A DNA stretch of 11,742 nucleotides from JAHCIE01 sp034431435 (lineage in GTDB: Bacteria > Chloroflexota > Anaerolineae > Epilineales > JAHCIE01). The notes beneath the pieces are model-generated. The model was given only the letters and a program-made list of their open reading frames with translations. It ran no database searches and was not told the DNA's origin. The position numbers and the translations under genes were made by a program. Below are positions 1 through 6,593 of this stretch, in pieces. Positions within the stretch are counted from its first letter, which is position 1. Each line of letters opens with the position of its first letter. The stretch spans positions 1-11,742 of the forward strand of contig DAOUDG010000007.1 in the NCBI GenBank assembly GCA_034431435.1. Reading direction: 5' to 3'.

Positions 1-98
1 GTGGTGGGAGCCGCGGCGTGGGCGGCCGCACCGCCGCACGCCGCCGCCAGCAGGGCGACGACGCTCAGCGCGAGCAGCAGGGCGATGATGCGTTTCAT
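1..98 (-). CDS. Lipoprotein, probable sugar ABC solute-binding protein (partial, N-terminal 32 codons)
   Basis: Only the start of the gene is in the window; it runs off the left edge. The translation begins MKRIIALLLALSVVALLAAA and is followed by CGG. This is a lipoprotein signal peptide: a positive n-region (K2, R3), a hydrophobic core, and a lipobox ending at Cys21, followed by a small Ala/Gly-rich linker. A strong ribosome binding site, GGAGGAAATC, lies just upstream (101-110). It is the third gene of an operon with two sugar-type ABC permeases, 27 bases after the second permease stop. By family context it should be the extracellular lipid-anchored receptor that hands a carbohydrate to the permease pair. 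That role is inferred from position and signal peptide only; no ligand-binding residues are visible. Confidence 0.75.
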   Translation of the reverse strand, partial: MKRIIALLLALSVVALLAAACGGAAAHAAAPT

Positions 99-125
99 GT
101 GATTTCCTCCTTGCGAATCAAGAGA

Positions 126-983
126 TTACCCCTTCAACCCAGACGCCGAGATGCCCTCGATGAACTGCTTCTGGGCGAAGAAGTACAACACGATGATGGG
201 GGTGATGACGATGACCGAGGCCGCCATGAGCAGGTGGGTCTGCGTGCCCGCCTCGCTGATGAACGTGTACAGGCCGATCTGGGCCGTGCGCATCTCCTGG
301 CTGTTGGTGACGATGAGGGGCCACAGCAGTCCATTCCACGCGCCCAGGAAGGTGAACAGGGCGACCGAGATGAGGGCGGGCTGCGACAGGGGGAGGACGA
401 TGCTGGTCAGGAAGCGCAGGTGGCCGGCCCCATCGAGGACGGCGGCGTCGTAGTAGTCGTTAGGTATCTGCTGGAAGAACTGCCGCAGCAGGAAAATGCC
501 GAACACGCCGGCGGTGAAAGGCACGATGAGCGCCTGGTAAGTATCAATCCACTCCAGGTTACGGATGATCACGAAATTGGGAATCATCGTGATCTCAAAG
601 GGAATCATCAGCGTCGTCAGGAACAGGGTGAAGACAAGCTCCTTGCCGAAGAAGTCGATACGGGCGAAGGCATAAGCGGCCAGCGATGAGGTAACGAGCA
701 CCGCGATAGTGGTGAAAACGGAGACGATGACGGAGTTGGTGAGATAGCGGCCAAAGGGGGCCATATTCCACGCCAGGGCGTAGTTGCTCCATTGGGGCAC
801 GCTTGGCAGGAACTGTTGTTGCGCGAATTCGGGAAAGGTCTTCAGCGAGGTCAGGACCATCCACACGAAGGGGAAGATGGCGATGATGGAGCCGACGATG
901 AGGACGGCGTGAATCCCCGTCCGGCTAAACTGCCCGCGCCGACGCGAGCGCTGGTTCTGGCTGGTGGCGCTGATGGTCGCCAT
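126..983 (-). CDS. Carbohydrate ABC transporter permease, MalG/UgpE-like (CUT1 family)
   Basis: Inner-membrane permease subunit of a sugar importer, 285 residues, the usual length for this family. A basic N-terminus (residues 10-20) is followed by a first transmembrane segment at about 25-46, and several more hydrophobic segments follow. The EAA loop that docks the ATPase is clear at about residues 176-202: DYYDAAVLDGAG, then LPLSQP. The C-terminus (IEGISASGLKG) is typical of MalG-like subunits, which end in a short tail that reaches the ATPase. The start is supported by GAGAGG at 990-995, six bases before the ATG. The preceding permease stops at 1000, so the two genes are 16 bases apart and surely co-transcribed. 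The substrate cannot be told from the sequence; sn-glycerol-3-phosphate, maltose and other oligosaccharide importers all look like this. Confidence 0.93.
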   Translation of the reverse strand: MATISATSQNQRSRRRGQFSRTGIHAVLIVGSIIAIFPFVWMVLTSLKTFPEFAQQQFLPSVPQWSNYALAWNMAPFGRYLTNSVIVSVFTTIAVLVTSSLAAYAFARIDFFGKELVFTLFLTTLMIPFEITMIPNFVIIRNLEWIDTYQALIVPFTAGVFGIFLLRQFFQQIPNDYYDAAVLDGAGHLRFLTSIVLPLSQPALISVALFTFLGAWNGLLWPLIVTNSQEMRTAQIGLYTFISEAGTQTHLLMAASVIVITPIIVLYFFAQKQFIEGISASGLKG

Positions 984-999
984 GACGGGCCTCTCAGAC

Positions 1000-2034
1000 T
1001 CAGGAGTAGTGCACGTAGCGGCTGCCGATCCAGCGTTGCAGGACGGTCAGCGCGAGAATGATGAAGAACAGGACGAAGGCGACGGCGCTGGCGTAGCTAT
1101 AGTCGGGGCGGCCGACCTCGCCATAGAAGATCTTGAACAGGTAGACGGTGGCGGTCAGGGTGGTGTCGAGAGGGCCGCCCTTGGGTTGGTTGGCGGCCTG
1201 GTTCATGGTGACGATGTGGGTAAAGGCTTGTAGCGCGCCGATGGTGGACAGGATGATCAGGAAGAAGGTGGTCGGCGACAGGAGCGGCAAGGTGATGTGG
1301 CGGAACAGCTGCCAGCGGTCCGCGCCGTCGATCTCGGCGGCGTCGTACAGCTCGCGCGGGATGTTGCCCAGGCCCGCCAGGAAGATGACCACGTCGTAGC
1401 CGAGGCGCTGCCAGACGACGAAGATCATGATCGTCACCAGCGCCAGGCTCGGCCCGGCTGCCCATTCGGGGAGTGTCACGCCGAAGCTGCGGGCGATGAG
1501 TTGGAAGATGCCGTTCGGCTCTAGCAGCCAGTTCTGGGGCGGGATGCCGAACCAGCCGAGGACCTTGTTGGCGACGCCGGATTGGGGGTTGAACAGGGTG
1601 GCCCAGACGGTGGCGGCGGCGACGAGGGATGTGACGTAGGGCAGGAAGAAGATCGTGCGGTAGGCGGAGAGGAAGCGAATCTTCTGGAAGAGCAGGTAGG
1701 CGATGAACAGGCCGAGGGCCAGGGTGATGGGGACAGTGAAGAAGGCGTAGCTAAAGGTGACGTGGAGCGAGTTCCAGAAACGGTCATCGGTCAAGATGCG
1801 CTGGTAGTTCTCCAGGCCAACGAAGGGGCCGGTCAGGCGCAGCCCGTAGCGGTGGAGGCTCATCCAGAAGGCGTAGAAGACGGGGCCGATGCTAAAGGTG
1901 AGTAGAATCACCGCTGCGGGCAGAATCATCAGGTACGCCAGGGCCGTGTTGCGCCAGTAGCCGCGTGGCCGCGAAAACGTCTGTGGCTTCGCCTGCCCTC
2001 CGACGCGCACGTTCCCCAATTCGACGTTCGCCAT
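1000..2034 (-). CDS. Carbohydrate ABC transporter permease, MalF/UgpA-like (CUT1 family)
   Basis: First gene of the sugar-import operon, encoding the partner permease of the heterodimeric channel. The start used here is the ATG at 2034 (MANVELGN), because GGGAGGG lies eight bases upstream. An ATG 24 bases further out (2058) lacks a comparable site. This gives 344 residues, slightly long for the family. The first transmembrane segment is at about 32-57 and more follow. The EAA loop is at about 228-255: ELYDAAEIDGAD, then ITLPLLSP. The periplasmic stretch around residues 150-190, containing LFNPQSG and WLLEPNG, is longer than in typical UgpA-like proteins. No ATP-binding subunit is in the operon as seen. 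In many bacteria a shared MsiK/UgpC-type ATPase encoded elsewhere serves such permeases, which may apply here. Confidence 0.93.
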   Translation of the reverse strand: MANVELGNVRVGGQAKPQTFSRPRGYWRNTALAYLMILPAAVILLTFSIGPVFYAFWMSLHRYGLRLTGPFVGLENYQRILTDDRFWNSLHVTFSYAFFTVPITLALGLFIAYLLFQKIRFLSAYRTIFFLPYVTSLVAAATVWATLFNPQSGVANKVLGWFGIPPQNWLLEPNGIFQLIARSFGVTLPEWAAGPSLALVTIMIFVVWQRLGYDVVIFLAGLGNIPRELYDAAEIDGADRWQLFRHITLPLLSPTTFFLIILSTIGALQAFTHIVTMNQAANQPKGGPLDTTLTATVYLFKIFYGEVGRPDYSYASAVAFVLFFIILALTVLQRWIGSRYVHYS

Positions 2035-2075
2035 GCAGGGAACCCTCCCATCCATCATCCAGCGCAGGCTCCTTT

Positions 2076-2104
2076 ATCGTAGATGAAAGCGGGGCATTAG
2101 TCAA
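2076..2104 (-). promoter_or_regulatory. Probable sigma-70-type promoter of the sugar ABC operon
   Basis: Read on the minus strand, TTGACT (2099-2104) is separated by exactly 17 bases from TACGAT (2076-2081). The -35 matches the consensus in five of six positions and the -10 in four of six. Transcription would start near 2069, giving a leader of about 35 bases before the ATG at 2034. A cluster of GAAACG/CGTTTC repeats lies immediately upstream of the -35 box, where activators or repressors often bind. Confidence 0.6.
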
Positions 2105-2112
2105 AAGACGGC

Positions 2113-2168
2113 GCGTGAAACGTGAGAACCCCCGCAGTCGTTCACGCAGCACGTTTCGCGTTTCACGG
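2113..2168. promoter_or_regulatory. Inverted and direct CGTTTCAC repeats, candidate operator cluster
   Basis: CGTGAAACG (2114-2122) is the exact reverse complement of CGTTTCACG (2159-2167). GAAACGTG (2117-2124) is the exact reverse complement of CACGTTTC (2150-2157). The word CGTTTC therefore occurs twice in direct orientation seven bases apart (2152 and 2159) and once inverted. A further copy, CGCGTTTCAC, occurs at 2282-2291 inside the divergent promoter. The layout suggests binding sites for a dimeric regulator. A LacI-type sugar regulator is one plausible candidate, but that is a guess. Confidence 0.45.
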
Positions 2169-2270
2169 AACATTTCGCCGCCTCGCGCGTCATATAGGAC
2201 ATGGCCGCCAGGGGCAGGGGGCGCTGCCCGTACCGATGCCGAGCATTACCGAGCAACACCGCACAGCCAC

Positions 2271-2299
2271 TTGCGGAGACGCGCGTTTCACTGTACAAT
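2271..2299 (+). promoter_or_regulatory. Probable promoter of the VanW-domain gene with an operator-like word in the spacer
   Basis: TTGCGG (2271-2276) and TACAAT (2294-2299) are spaced by exactly 17 bases. The -10 matches consensus in five of six positions. Transcription should begin near 2306, about 43 bases before the chosen start codon. The spacer carries CGCGTTTCAC (2282-2291), identical to 2157-2166 near the divergent promoter, so a regulator bound there would block polymerase. Confidence 0.6.
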
Positions 2300-2348
2300 C
2301 ATGAGTATCCGCGTCTCTTTTGTTTGACGATCGATGAAGGATAAGCGC

Positions 2349-4157
2349 ATGTCGACAGCCCAGCCTTCCCCCGCCGCCAACGGCGCATTCCGCGCTCTCA
2401 AGATTCTTCTCATCCTGATCTTCATGCTGGTCCTCGGCGTTGTGGGCGCAGCGGCGGCCGGCGTGGGCGTGCACCAGTATGTCTACAGCGACCGCATCCA
2501 CATGGGCGTCCGCGCCGCAGGCATGGACCTGGGTGGGTTGACCCGCGCCCAGGCGGCGGACACGATTCGCAGCCAGGTTCCCTACTTCGACGCCGCCCCC
2601 ATCAAGTTCAGCTACCAGGATAAGACCTGGCAGGCGACCCCGGCCCAACTGGGCGGCCTCCTGCCCGCCGACACGCTGGCCGACGAGGCGTACTCGCTGG
2701 GCCGTAGCGGCGACTTCAAGCGGGACTTGCTGGCGCAGCTGGCCCTCGCCCGCTACGGCGTCGAGATTCCCCTGCGTAGCGAGATGAATCGCCAGGCGGC
2801 GGCCCAGTTCGTCGCCGCTATCGCCAGGGAAGTCGATCGCCCCGCCCGCAATGCCGCCCTCAGCATCCGCGACGGCAAGGTTGTGACCGAGTCAGGCCAG
2901 GAGGGCTGGGAGGTCGACCAGGCCGACGTGCTGCGCCAGGTGGAGGATCGCGTCCTGCGCTTCGGCGGCGACCCCATTGCCGTGCCCATCGTGGCGACGC
3001 CGCCCCTCATCACGGATGTCAGCGCGGCGAAGGCGACCACGGAGCGCCTCATCAGTGGCCCTGTCACGGTGACGTTCCAGGATAAGAAGTGGACGCTGCC
3101 TAAGGAGCGCATCGCGGAGGCCATCGTCTTCTACCAGGAGGCCGGGCCTGACAAGAAGCCGCGCGTGACGCCCAGGGTACGCGAGGACCTGACGCCGCCC
3201 TTCGTCGACAGCATCGCCCCCCAGATCAACCGCGAGATGGTGGACGCCAAAGTACGCTTCGACGGCCAGCGCATGGTCGCGCTGGCGCCGAGCGTGGTGG
3301 GCTATACGATGAACGTCGAGGAGACGCTCAAGAAGGTCAACGACGCGCTCATGGCGACCGAGCGCACCGTACCGGCTGTTGTCGAGGAGCACCAGCCCAG
3401 CATCGACTCCAACAACCTGGACGCGATGGGGGTCAAGGAAGTCGTGGTGCGTGGTACGACTCAGTTCAAGGGGTCGCCGCCGGAGCGCATCCAGAACATC
3501 AAGGTGGCGGCCTCCAAGTTCCAGGACGTGATGGTGCCGCCGGGCGGCACGTTCTCCTTCGCCGAGCACCTGGGCGATGTGACGGCCGCCGAGGGCTACG
3601 TCGAGGCGCTAATCATCGTCGGCGACAGGACCGAGACTGACTACGGCGGCGGCGTGTGCCAGGTATCGACGACGGCGTTCCGCGCGGCGTTCTATGGTGG
3701 CTACCCCATCGTCGAACGCACTGCCCACGCCTACCGCGTCAGCTACTACGAGGAGGGTGTCGGCCCTGGTCTGGATGCGACGGTCTTCACTCCCTGGGTG
3801 GACTTCAAGTTCAAGAACGACCAGCCCACCTGGCTCGTCATGCGTACCGAGTTCAACGCAGCCACCGCAACCCTGTCGTTTGTCTTCTACGGGACCAGGC
3901 CCAACCGGGAGGTGGTTCTCGAGGGGCCGCGCATCCTCAAGGAGACGCCAGCCAAGCCCGCTCGGTACCAGGTGGATGCAAAGATGAAGGCAGGCGAGGT
4001 CAAGCAGGTGGACTGGGCGCACCCCGGCGCGGAAGTCGTCGCGACGCGCATCGTGCGCGAACCTGGCCAGCCGGAGCGCCGCGACACCTTCCGTAGCGTC
4101 TACCAGCCGTGGGGCGACATCTTCCTGGTCGGTAAGGGCGACCCGCGCGCGAACTGA
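2349..4157 (+). CDS. VanW-family protein, membrane-anchored, with peptidoglycan-binding-like repeats
   Basis: The start is placed at the ATG at 2349, since GAAGGA lies eight to nine bases upstream. The ATG at 2334 has no such site. The 602-residue product has a short cytoplasmic N-terminus, one transmembrane helix at about 17-41 (LILIFMLVLGVVGAAAAGVG), and a large outer part. Residues about 50-125 and 225-340 look like PG_binding_4-type modules, with MGVRAAGMDLGGLT and a TWQATPAQLGG turn. The VanW domain spans about 362-508 and carries the family signature GGGVCQVSTT with Cys437, then ERTAHAYRVSYY. The last 85 residues resemble a G5-like beta module. VanW proteins are accessory in some vancomycin-resistance clusters but are widespread elsewhere. 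Their biochemical role is poorly defined. No vanHAX-type genes are nearby, so a general wall or envelope role is more likely than resistance. Confidence 0.88.
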   Translation: MSTAQPSPAANGAFRALKILLILIFMLVLGVVGAAAAGVGVHQYVYSDRIHMGVRAAGMDLGGLTRAQAADTIRSQVPYFDAAPIKFSYQDKTWQATPAQLGGLLPADTLADEAYSLGRSGDFKRDLLAQLALARYGVEIPLRSEMNRQAAAQFVAAIAREVDRPARNAALSIRDGKVVTESGQEGWEVDQADVLRQVEDRVLRFGGDPIAVPIVATPPLITDVSAAKATTERLISGPVTVTFQDKKWTLPKERIAEAIVFYQEAGPDKKPRVTPRVREDLTPPFVDSIAPQINREMVDAKVRFDGQRMVALAPSVVGYTMNVEETLKKVNDALMATERTVPAVVEEHQPSIDSNNLDAMGVKEVVVRGTTQFKGSPPERIQNIKVAASKFQDVMVPPGGTFSFAEHLGDVTAAEGYVEALIIVGDRTETDYGGGVCQVSTTAFRAAFYGGYPIVERTAHAYRVSYYEEGVGPGLDATVFTPWVDFKFKNDQPTWLVMRTEFNAATATLSFVFYGTRPNREVVLEGPRILKETPAKPARYQVDAKMKAGEVKQVDWAHPGAEVVATRIVREPGQPERRDTFRSVYQPWGDIFLVGKGDPRAN

Positions 4158-4247
4158 CAGCGATGCCTCCCGCCCTCCCTCAGACGTAACGAGCATCAAC
4201 GGTCAGCCGTCAGTCGCCCGTGCGCTCCTTCGTTTGGGGAGGATCCT

Positions 4248-5066
4248 ATGTCGCAGTGGGATAGGGCATCTCTCCGCCGCGTGCTTGTAGAGCGCTTGAG
4301 CCTTGGTGAGCTACAGGACGCTGCCTTCGACCACGGCGTGGACTATGAAGGCTCCGATAAGAGCGAACTGGCGCGCAGGCTAGTCCTGGCCCTGGACCGG
4401 CGTGAGACGCTTGACCAGCTCATCATCTGGATCAGCGGCAATCGCCCAGATATAGACCTCCAGACCTTCGGGGTTTCCGTCGCGACCGGTCGCCGAGTCA
4501 CCCAGGCCAGGCCCAAGTTAAGGCTCATGTTGTTCAGCACAAAGGGAGAACGCACGCCATGGGGGCATGCCCCCGATGCGCCTGTCGCGTACATCTACCA
4601 TGTCAGGGTCAGCAACGACGGCGAGCAAGTCGCCACCCAGGTGGGCGTGAAGCTCACCAAGATCGGCAAGTCGAGCGCGCACGGAGACCCCACGACTGAG
4701 GAGCTAGCCAGCCCTGTGAAGCTCAGGTGGTCGAGACCACACGCCGATCCGTGTGCCCTCGACATAGCGGCAGGCGACTTCGAAACGTGTAATGTGGGGT
4801 ACATCATTGCGGAGGACCACCGCGCCGGGGAACAGCGGCAGCGAGAGTATAGGTTCGACCTAAACCCCTGCATCGACCCCTGGCCCCCTAACTTTCAGGG
4901 GTTCGTCCGCCGTGCGGAAAGGATGCGAGTGGCGCTTGTCGCCGTCGCCAACAATGCCAGGTCGGATACCTTGTGCGTTGAGATTGCCTGGGACGGCGAA
5001 TGGGGTAATACGGCCGACGAGATGCAACGCCATCTTGTGGTGAGCGAGGTGCGCTGTGACGGCTGA
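4248..5066 (+). CDS. Effector-associated (bacterial Death-like) domain protein with C-terminal beta-rich domain
   Basis: The 272-residue product has two parts. Residues about 7-70 form a helical module: LRRVLVERLSLGELQDAAFD, then a HGVDYEG turn, LARRLVLALDRRETLDQLI, and RPDI. This pattern matches effector-associated domains (EADs) seen in Chloroflexota, cyanobacteria and actinobacteria. Known EADs join NACHT/STAND ATPases, caspase-like proteases or TIR effectors by like-with-like contacts in predicted immune or cell-death systems. Residues about 89-272 are beta-rich (YIYHVRVSNDGEQVATQVGV, VKLRWSR, RMRVALVAVANNA, LCVEIAWDGEW), like an Ig-type sandwich, with no visible catalytic motif or membrane segment. 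It is therefore more likely an adaptor or sensor than an effector. GGGGAGGA ends four bases before the ATG. It starts 90 bases after the VanW stop and might be co-transcribed. Its base composition seems less GC-rich than its neighbours. The exact EAD subfamily is uncertain. Confidence 0.7.
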   Translation: MSQWDRASLRRVLVERLSLGELQDAAFDHGVDYEGSDKSELARRLVLALDRRETLDQLIIWISGNRPDIDLQTFGVSVATGRRVTQARPKLRLMLFSTKGERTPWGHAPDAPVAYIYHVRVSNDGEQVATQVGVKLTKIGKSSAHGDPTTEELASPVKLRWSRPHADPCALDIAAGDFETCNVGYIIAEDHRAGEQRQREYRFDLNPCIDPWPPNFQGFVRRAERMRVALVAVANNARSDTLCVEIAWDGEWGNTADEMQRHLVVSEVRCDG

Positions 5067-5101
5067 AGGCGCCTGCTGCATCCTAACCCAGGACAGCGCA
5101 C
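5049..5101. repeat. Inverted repeat spanning the stop codon of the EAD gene
   Basis: GTGCGCTGT (5049-5057) is the perfect reverse complement of ACAGCGCAC (5093-5101), separated by 35 bases that include the stop codon. No T tract follows, so it is not a standard intrinsic terminator. It could be a 3'-end mRNA structure or chance. Confidence 0.35.
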
Positions 5102-5186
5102 ACCCAGCGTTCATCCGCGTCCAATTCGTCTACGCGACCGTAATCTGCGGCGCGTCTTGTGCGTCTATCTAGTGTCAGTCGCCGGT

Positions 5187-5215
5187 TTGGTCTTCCCGGC
5201 ATAGCGTCCTATAAT
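5187..5215 (+). promoter_or_regulatory. Probable promoter of rseP
   Basis: A perfect TATAAT (5210-5215) has TTGGTC (5187-5192) exactly 17 bases upstream. Transcription would start near 5222, giving a leader of about 38 bases. It shows that rseP has its own start signal rather than depending on the EAD gene. The rest of the 193-base gap shows only the inverted repeat at its left end. Confidence 0.6.
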
Positions 5216-5259
5216 CTCCGGCACGTTTTGGTGTTGACACGCCTCACAGGGAAGAGACT

Positions 5260-6366
5260 ATGTTGCAGATGTTGGCAGGGATGAGTTGGGTATACTGGCT
5301 GGCGTTCATCCCCGTGCTGGGGTTGCTCGTGTTCATCCACGAGTTGGGCCACTTCCTGGCCGCCCGCCGCATGGGCGTGAAGGTGGAAGAGTTCGGCTTC
5401 GGCATTCCCCCGCGCGCCAAGACCCTCTTCGAGAGGGATGGCGTCAAGTACACCATCAACTGGCTGCCCCTGGGTGGCTTCGTGCGCATGGCCGGCGAGG
5501 AAGGCAACTTCGAGACCGAGGGCAGCCTGTATAGCAAGCAGCCCTGGCAGCGCGCCTTCGTCCTCATTGCTGGCCCCGCCATGAACCTCCTGGCCGCCTT
5601 CGTGCTGTTCACCCTCGTCTATATGGTCGGCATCTCCACGCCCCAGGCGGCGGGGCGCGTGATGGTCCAGCAGGTGATGGCCGACTCGCCCGCTCAGGCG
5701 GCCGGCCTGCAACAGGGCGATTTCATCACCTCCGTCAACGGTCAGCCTATCGATCGCGAGGCGGATCTGCTGGAAGTGATTGGTGCGGCGGCGGGTCAGA
5801 CCGTGCCCATCGTCGTCGACCGCAATGGCCAGCCCGTGACTCTCGACATCACCCCGCGCACGTCTGGCCCGGTCAAGATCGGCATCTACATGGCCCCCGA
5901 GCGGGTCGAGCAGGTGGTGGAACGCTACGGGCCGATCGAGGCCGTCGTTAAGGGCGCGCAGGAGACGGTCGCTGGCGTCCTGGGTCTCATCACTTTTCTG
6001 TGGCGGGCTGTCTTCGGCCTGTTCACCGCCGCGCCCATGCCCGACGGTGGCGGCCTGACGGGTCCCATCGGCATCGCCCGCATGACCGGCGAGATTGCCC
6101 GTGAGGGCATTGACAAGCTGCTGTATCTGGCAGCGGCCATCTCCATCTCGTTGGGCACGTTGAATCTGCTGCCCATCCCGGCCCTCGATGGCGGTCGCCT
6201 GGTGTTCGTCGTCGCCGAGTGGCTGCGCGGTAGGCGCATCCCGCCGGAGCGCGAGGCGATTGTTCACGCGGTGGGCATGATCTCGCTGCTGCTACTCATG
6301 GCCGTCGTGTCCTACTTTGACGTCGCCAAGTGGGTGCAGGGTATCTCGCCCCTCGGCGGCGGCTGA
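5260..6366 (+). CDS. rseP: RIP metalloprotease RseP (site-2 protease, M50)
   Basis: A membrane-embedded zinc protease that cuts anti-sigma factors and other membrane proteins within the bilayer after a first cut outside. The 368 residues are normal for the compact form. The zinc motif HELGH is at 27-31 inside the first transmembrane segment, and FGFGIPPRA follows. A second membrane segment is near MNLLAAFVLFTLVYMVG (about 108-124). A single PDZ domain is visible at about 130-205 (ADSPAQAAGLQQGDFITSVNG). The third zinc ligand is in LNLLPIPALDGG (Asp310), and a last membrane helix is at about 335-355. AGGGAAGAG precedes the ATG at a short distance; ATGs at codons 4 and 8 are less well placed. 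Two-PDZ enterobacterial forms are longer. No anti-sigma or sigma gene is next to it, so its substrate is unknown. Confidence 0.95.
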   Translation: MLQMLAGMSWVYWLAFIPVLGLLVFIHELGHFLAARRMGVKVEEFGFGIPPRAKTLFERDGVKYTINWLPLGGFVRMAGEEGNFETEGSLYSKQPWQRAFVLIAGPAMNLLAAFVLFTLVYMVGISTPQAAGRVMVQQVMADSPAQAAGLQQGDFITSVNGQPIDREADLLEVIGAAAGQTVPIVVDRNGQPVTLDITPRTSGPVKIGIYMAPERVEQVVERYGPIEAVVKGAQETVAGVLGLITFLWRAVFGLFTAAPMPDGGGLTGPIGIARMTGEIAREGIDKLLYLAAAISISLGTLNLLPIPALDGGRLVFVVAEWLRGRRIPPEREAIVHAVGMISLLLLMAVVSYFDVAKWVQGISPLGGG

Positions 6367-6416
6367 GCCGACAGCCCGACAACCTCCTCGAGTCGCTGAG
6401 AACGCCGAGGCGCGAA

Positions 6417-6454
6417 GACGCGAAGGGACTGCACGCCAGTGTGCCCTTCGCGTC
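6417..6454. repeat. Perfect 11-bp inverted repeat (hairpin) after rseP
   Basis: GACGCGAAGGG (6417-6427) is the exact reverse complement of CCCTTCGCGTC (6444-6454). Within the 16-base loop, ACTG (6428-6431) can pair with CAGT (6437-6440), making a bulged hairpin. The left arm is preceded by a near repeat, CGCGAAGA (6411-6418). It lies about 50 bases past the rseP stop and has no T run, so it is either a Rho-independent-like structure without a U tract or a dispersed palindromic element. Confidence 0.6.
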
Positions 6455-6546
6455 ACGTCACGTATGCGCCCCGGCGCTCGTGCTTCTCGGGTCGCCTTAT
6501 GAGAGCACTCTTAGCCCGGTTTCACCTTACTCTCAGCGAATCCGTG

Positions 6547-6552
6547 TAGAAT
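6547..6552 (+). promoter_or_regulatory. Possible -10 box of the moxR operon
   Basis: TAGAAT matches the -10 consensus in five of six positions and lies 41 bases before the moxR start in a locally AT-richer stretch. No good -35 is seen at 16-18 bases; TTCACC (6521-6526) is 20 bases away. GTTTCAC (6519-6525) echoes the CGTTTCAC words near 2160 and 2285. Confidence 0.3.
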
Positions 6553-6593
6553 ACTTTACCACTGTACATTTTTCTGAAGGAGTCAACGTACCC

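Larger units (their letters stand above)
2035..2348. other. Divergent intergenic region between the ABC operon and the VanW gene
   Basis: These 314 bases hold no gene I can support. They contain two divergent promoters, the CGTTTCAC repeats, and a small hairpin in which GGGCAG (2212-2217) pairs with CTGCCC (2224-2229) over a six-base loop. Short frames present in both directions lack a convincing ribosome binding site and show no recognisable protein features. Confidence 0.6.

Noticed and set aside
2122..2304. A short 60-codon frame in the divergent intergenic region
   Set aside because: It has no ribosome binding site, overlaps the promoter and repeats, and its product shows no recognisable features.
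4158..4247. Possible terminator or promoter between the VanW and EAD genes
   Set aside because: No stable hairpin with a T run and no convincing -35/-10 pair was found. Only the ribosome binding site of the EAD gene is clear.
5234..5239. TTGACA near rseP as a -35 box
   Set aside because: A -10 at 17 bases would fall on the rseP start codon. The TTGGTC/TATAAT pair upstream is better placed.
5209..6267. A 352-codon open frame on the minus strand opposite rseP
   Set aside because: The product is rich in His, Gly, Asp and Ala with no family resemblance, and it mirrors the clear RseP protein on the other strand. Long antisense frames are expected in GC-rich coding DNA.
6330..6593. In-frame 5' extension of the MoxR gene back into rseP
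   Set aside because: The extra 88 codons overlap rseP, cross the hairpin and resemble no MoxR N-terminus. The ATG at 6594 has an AAGGAG site.
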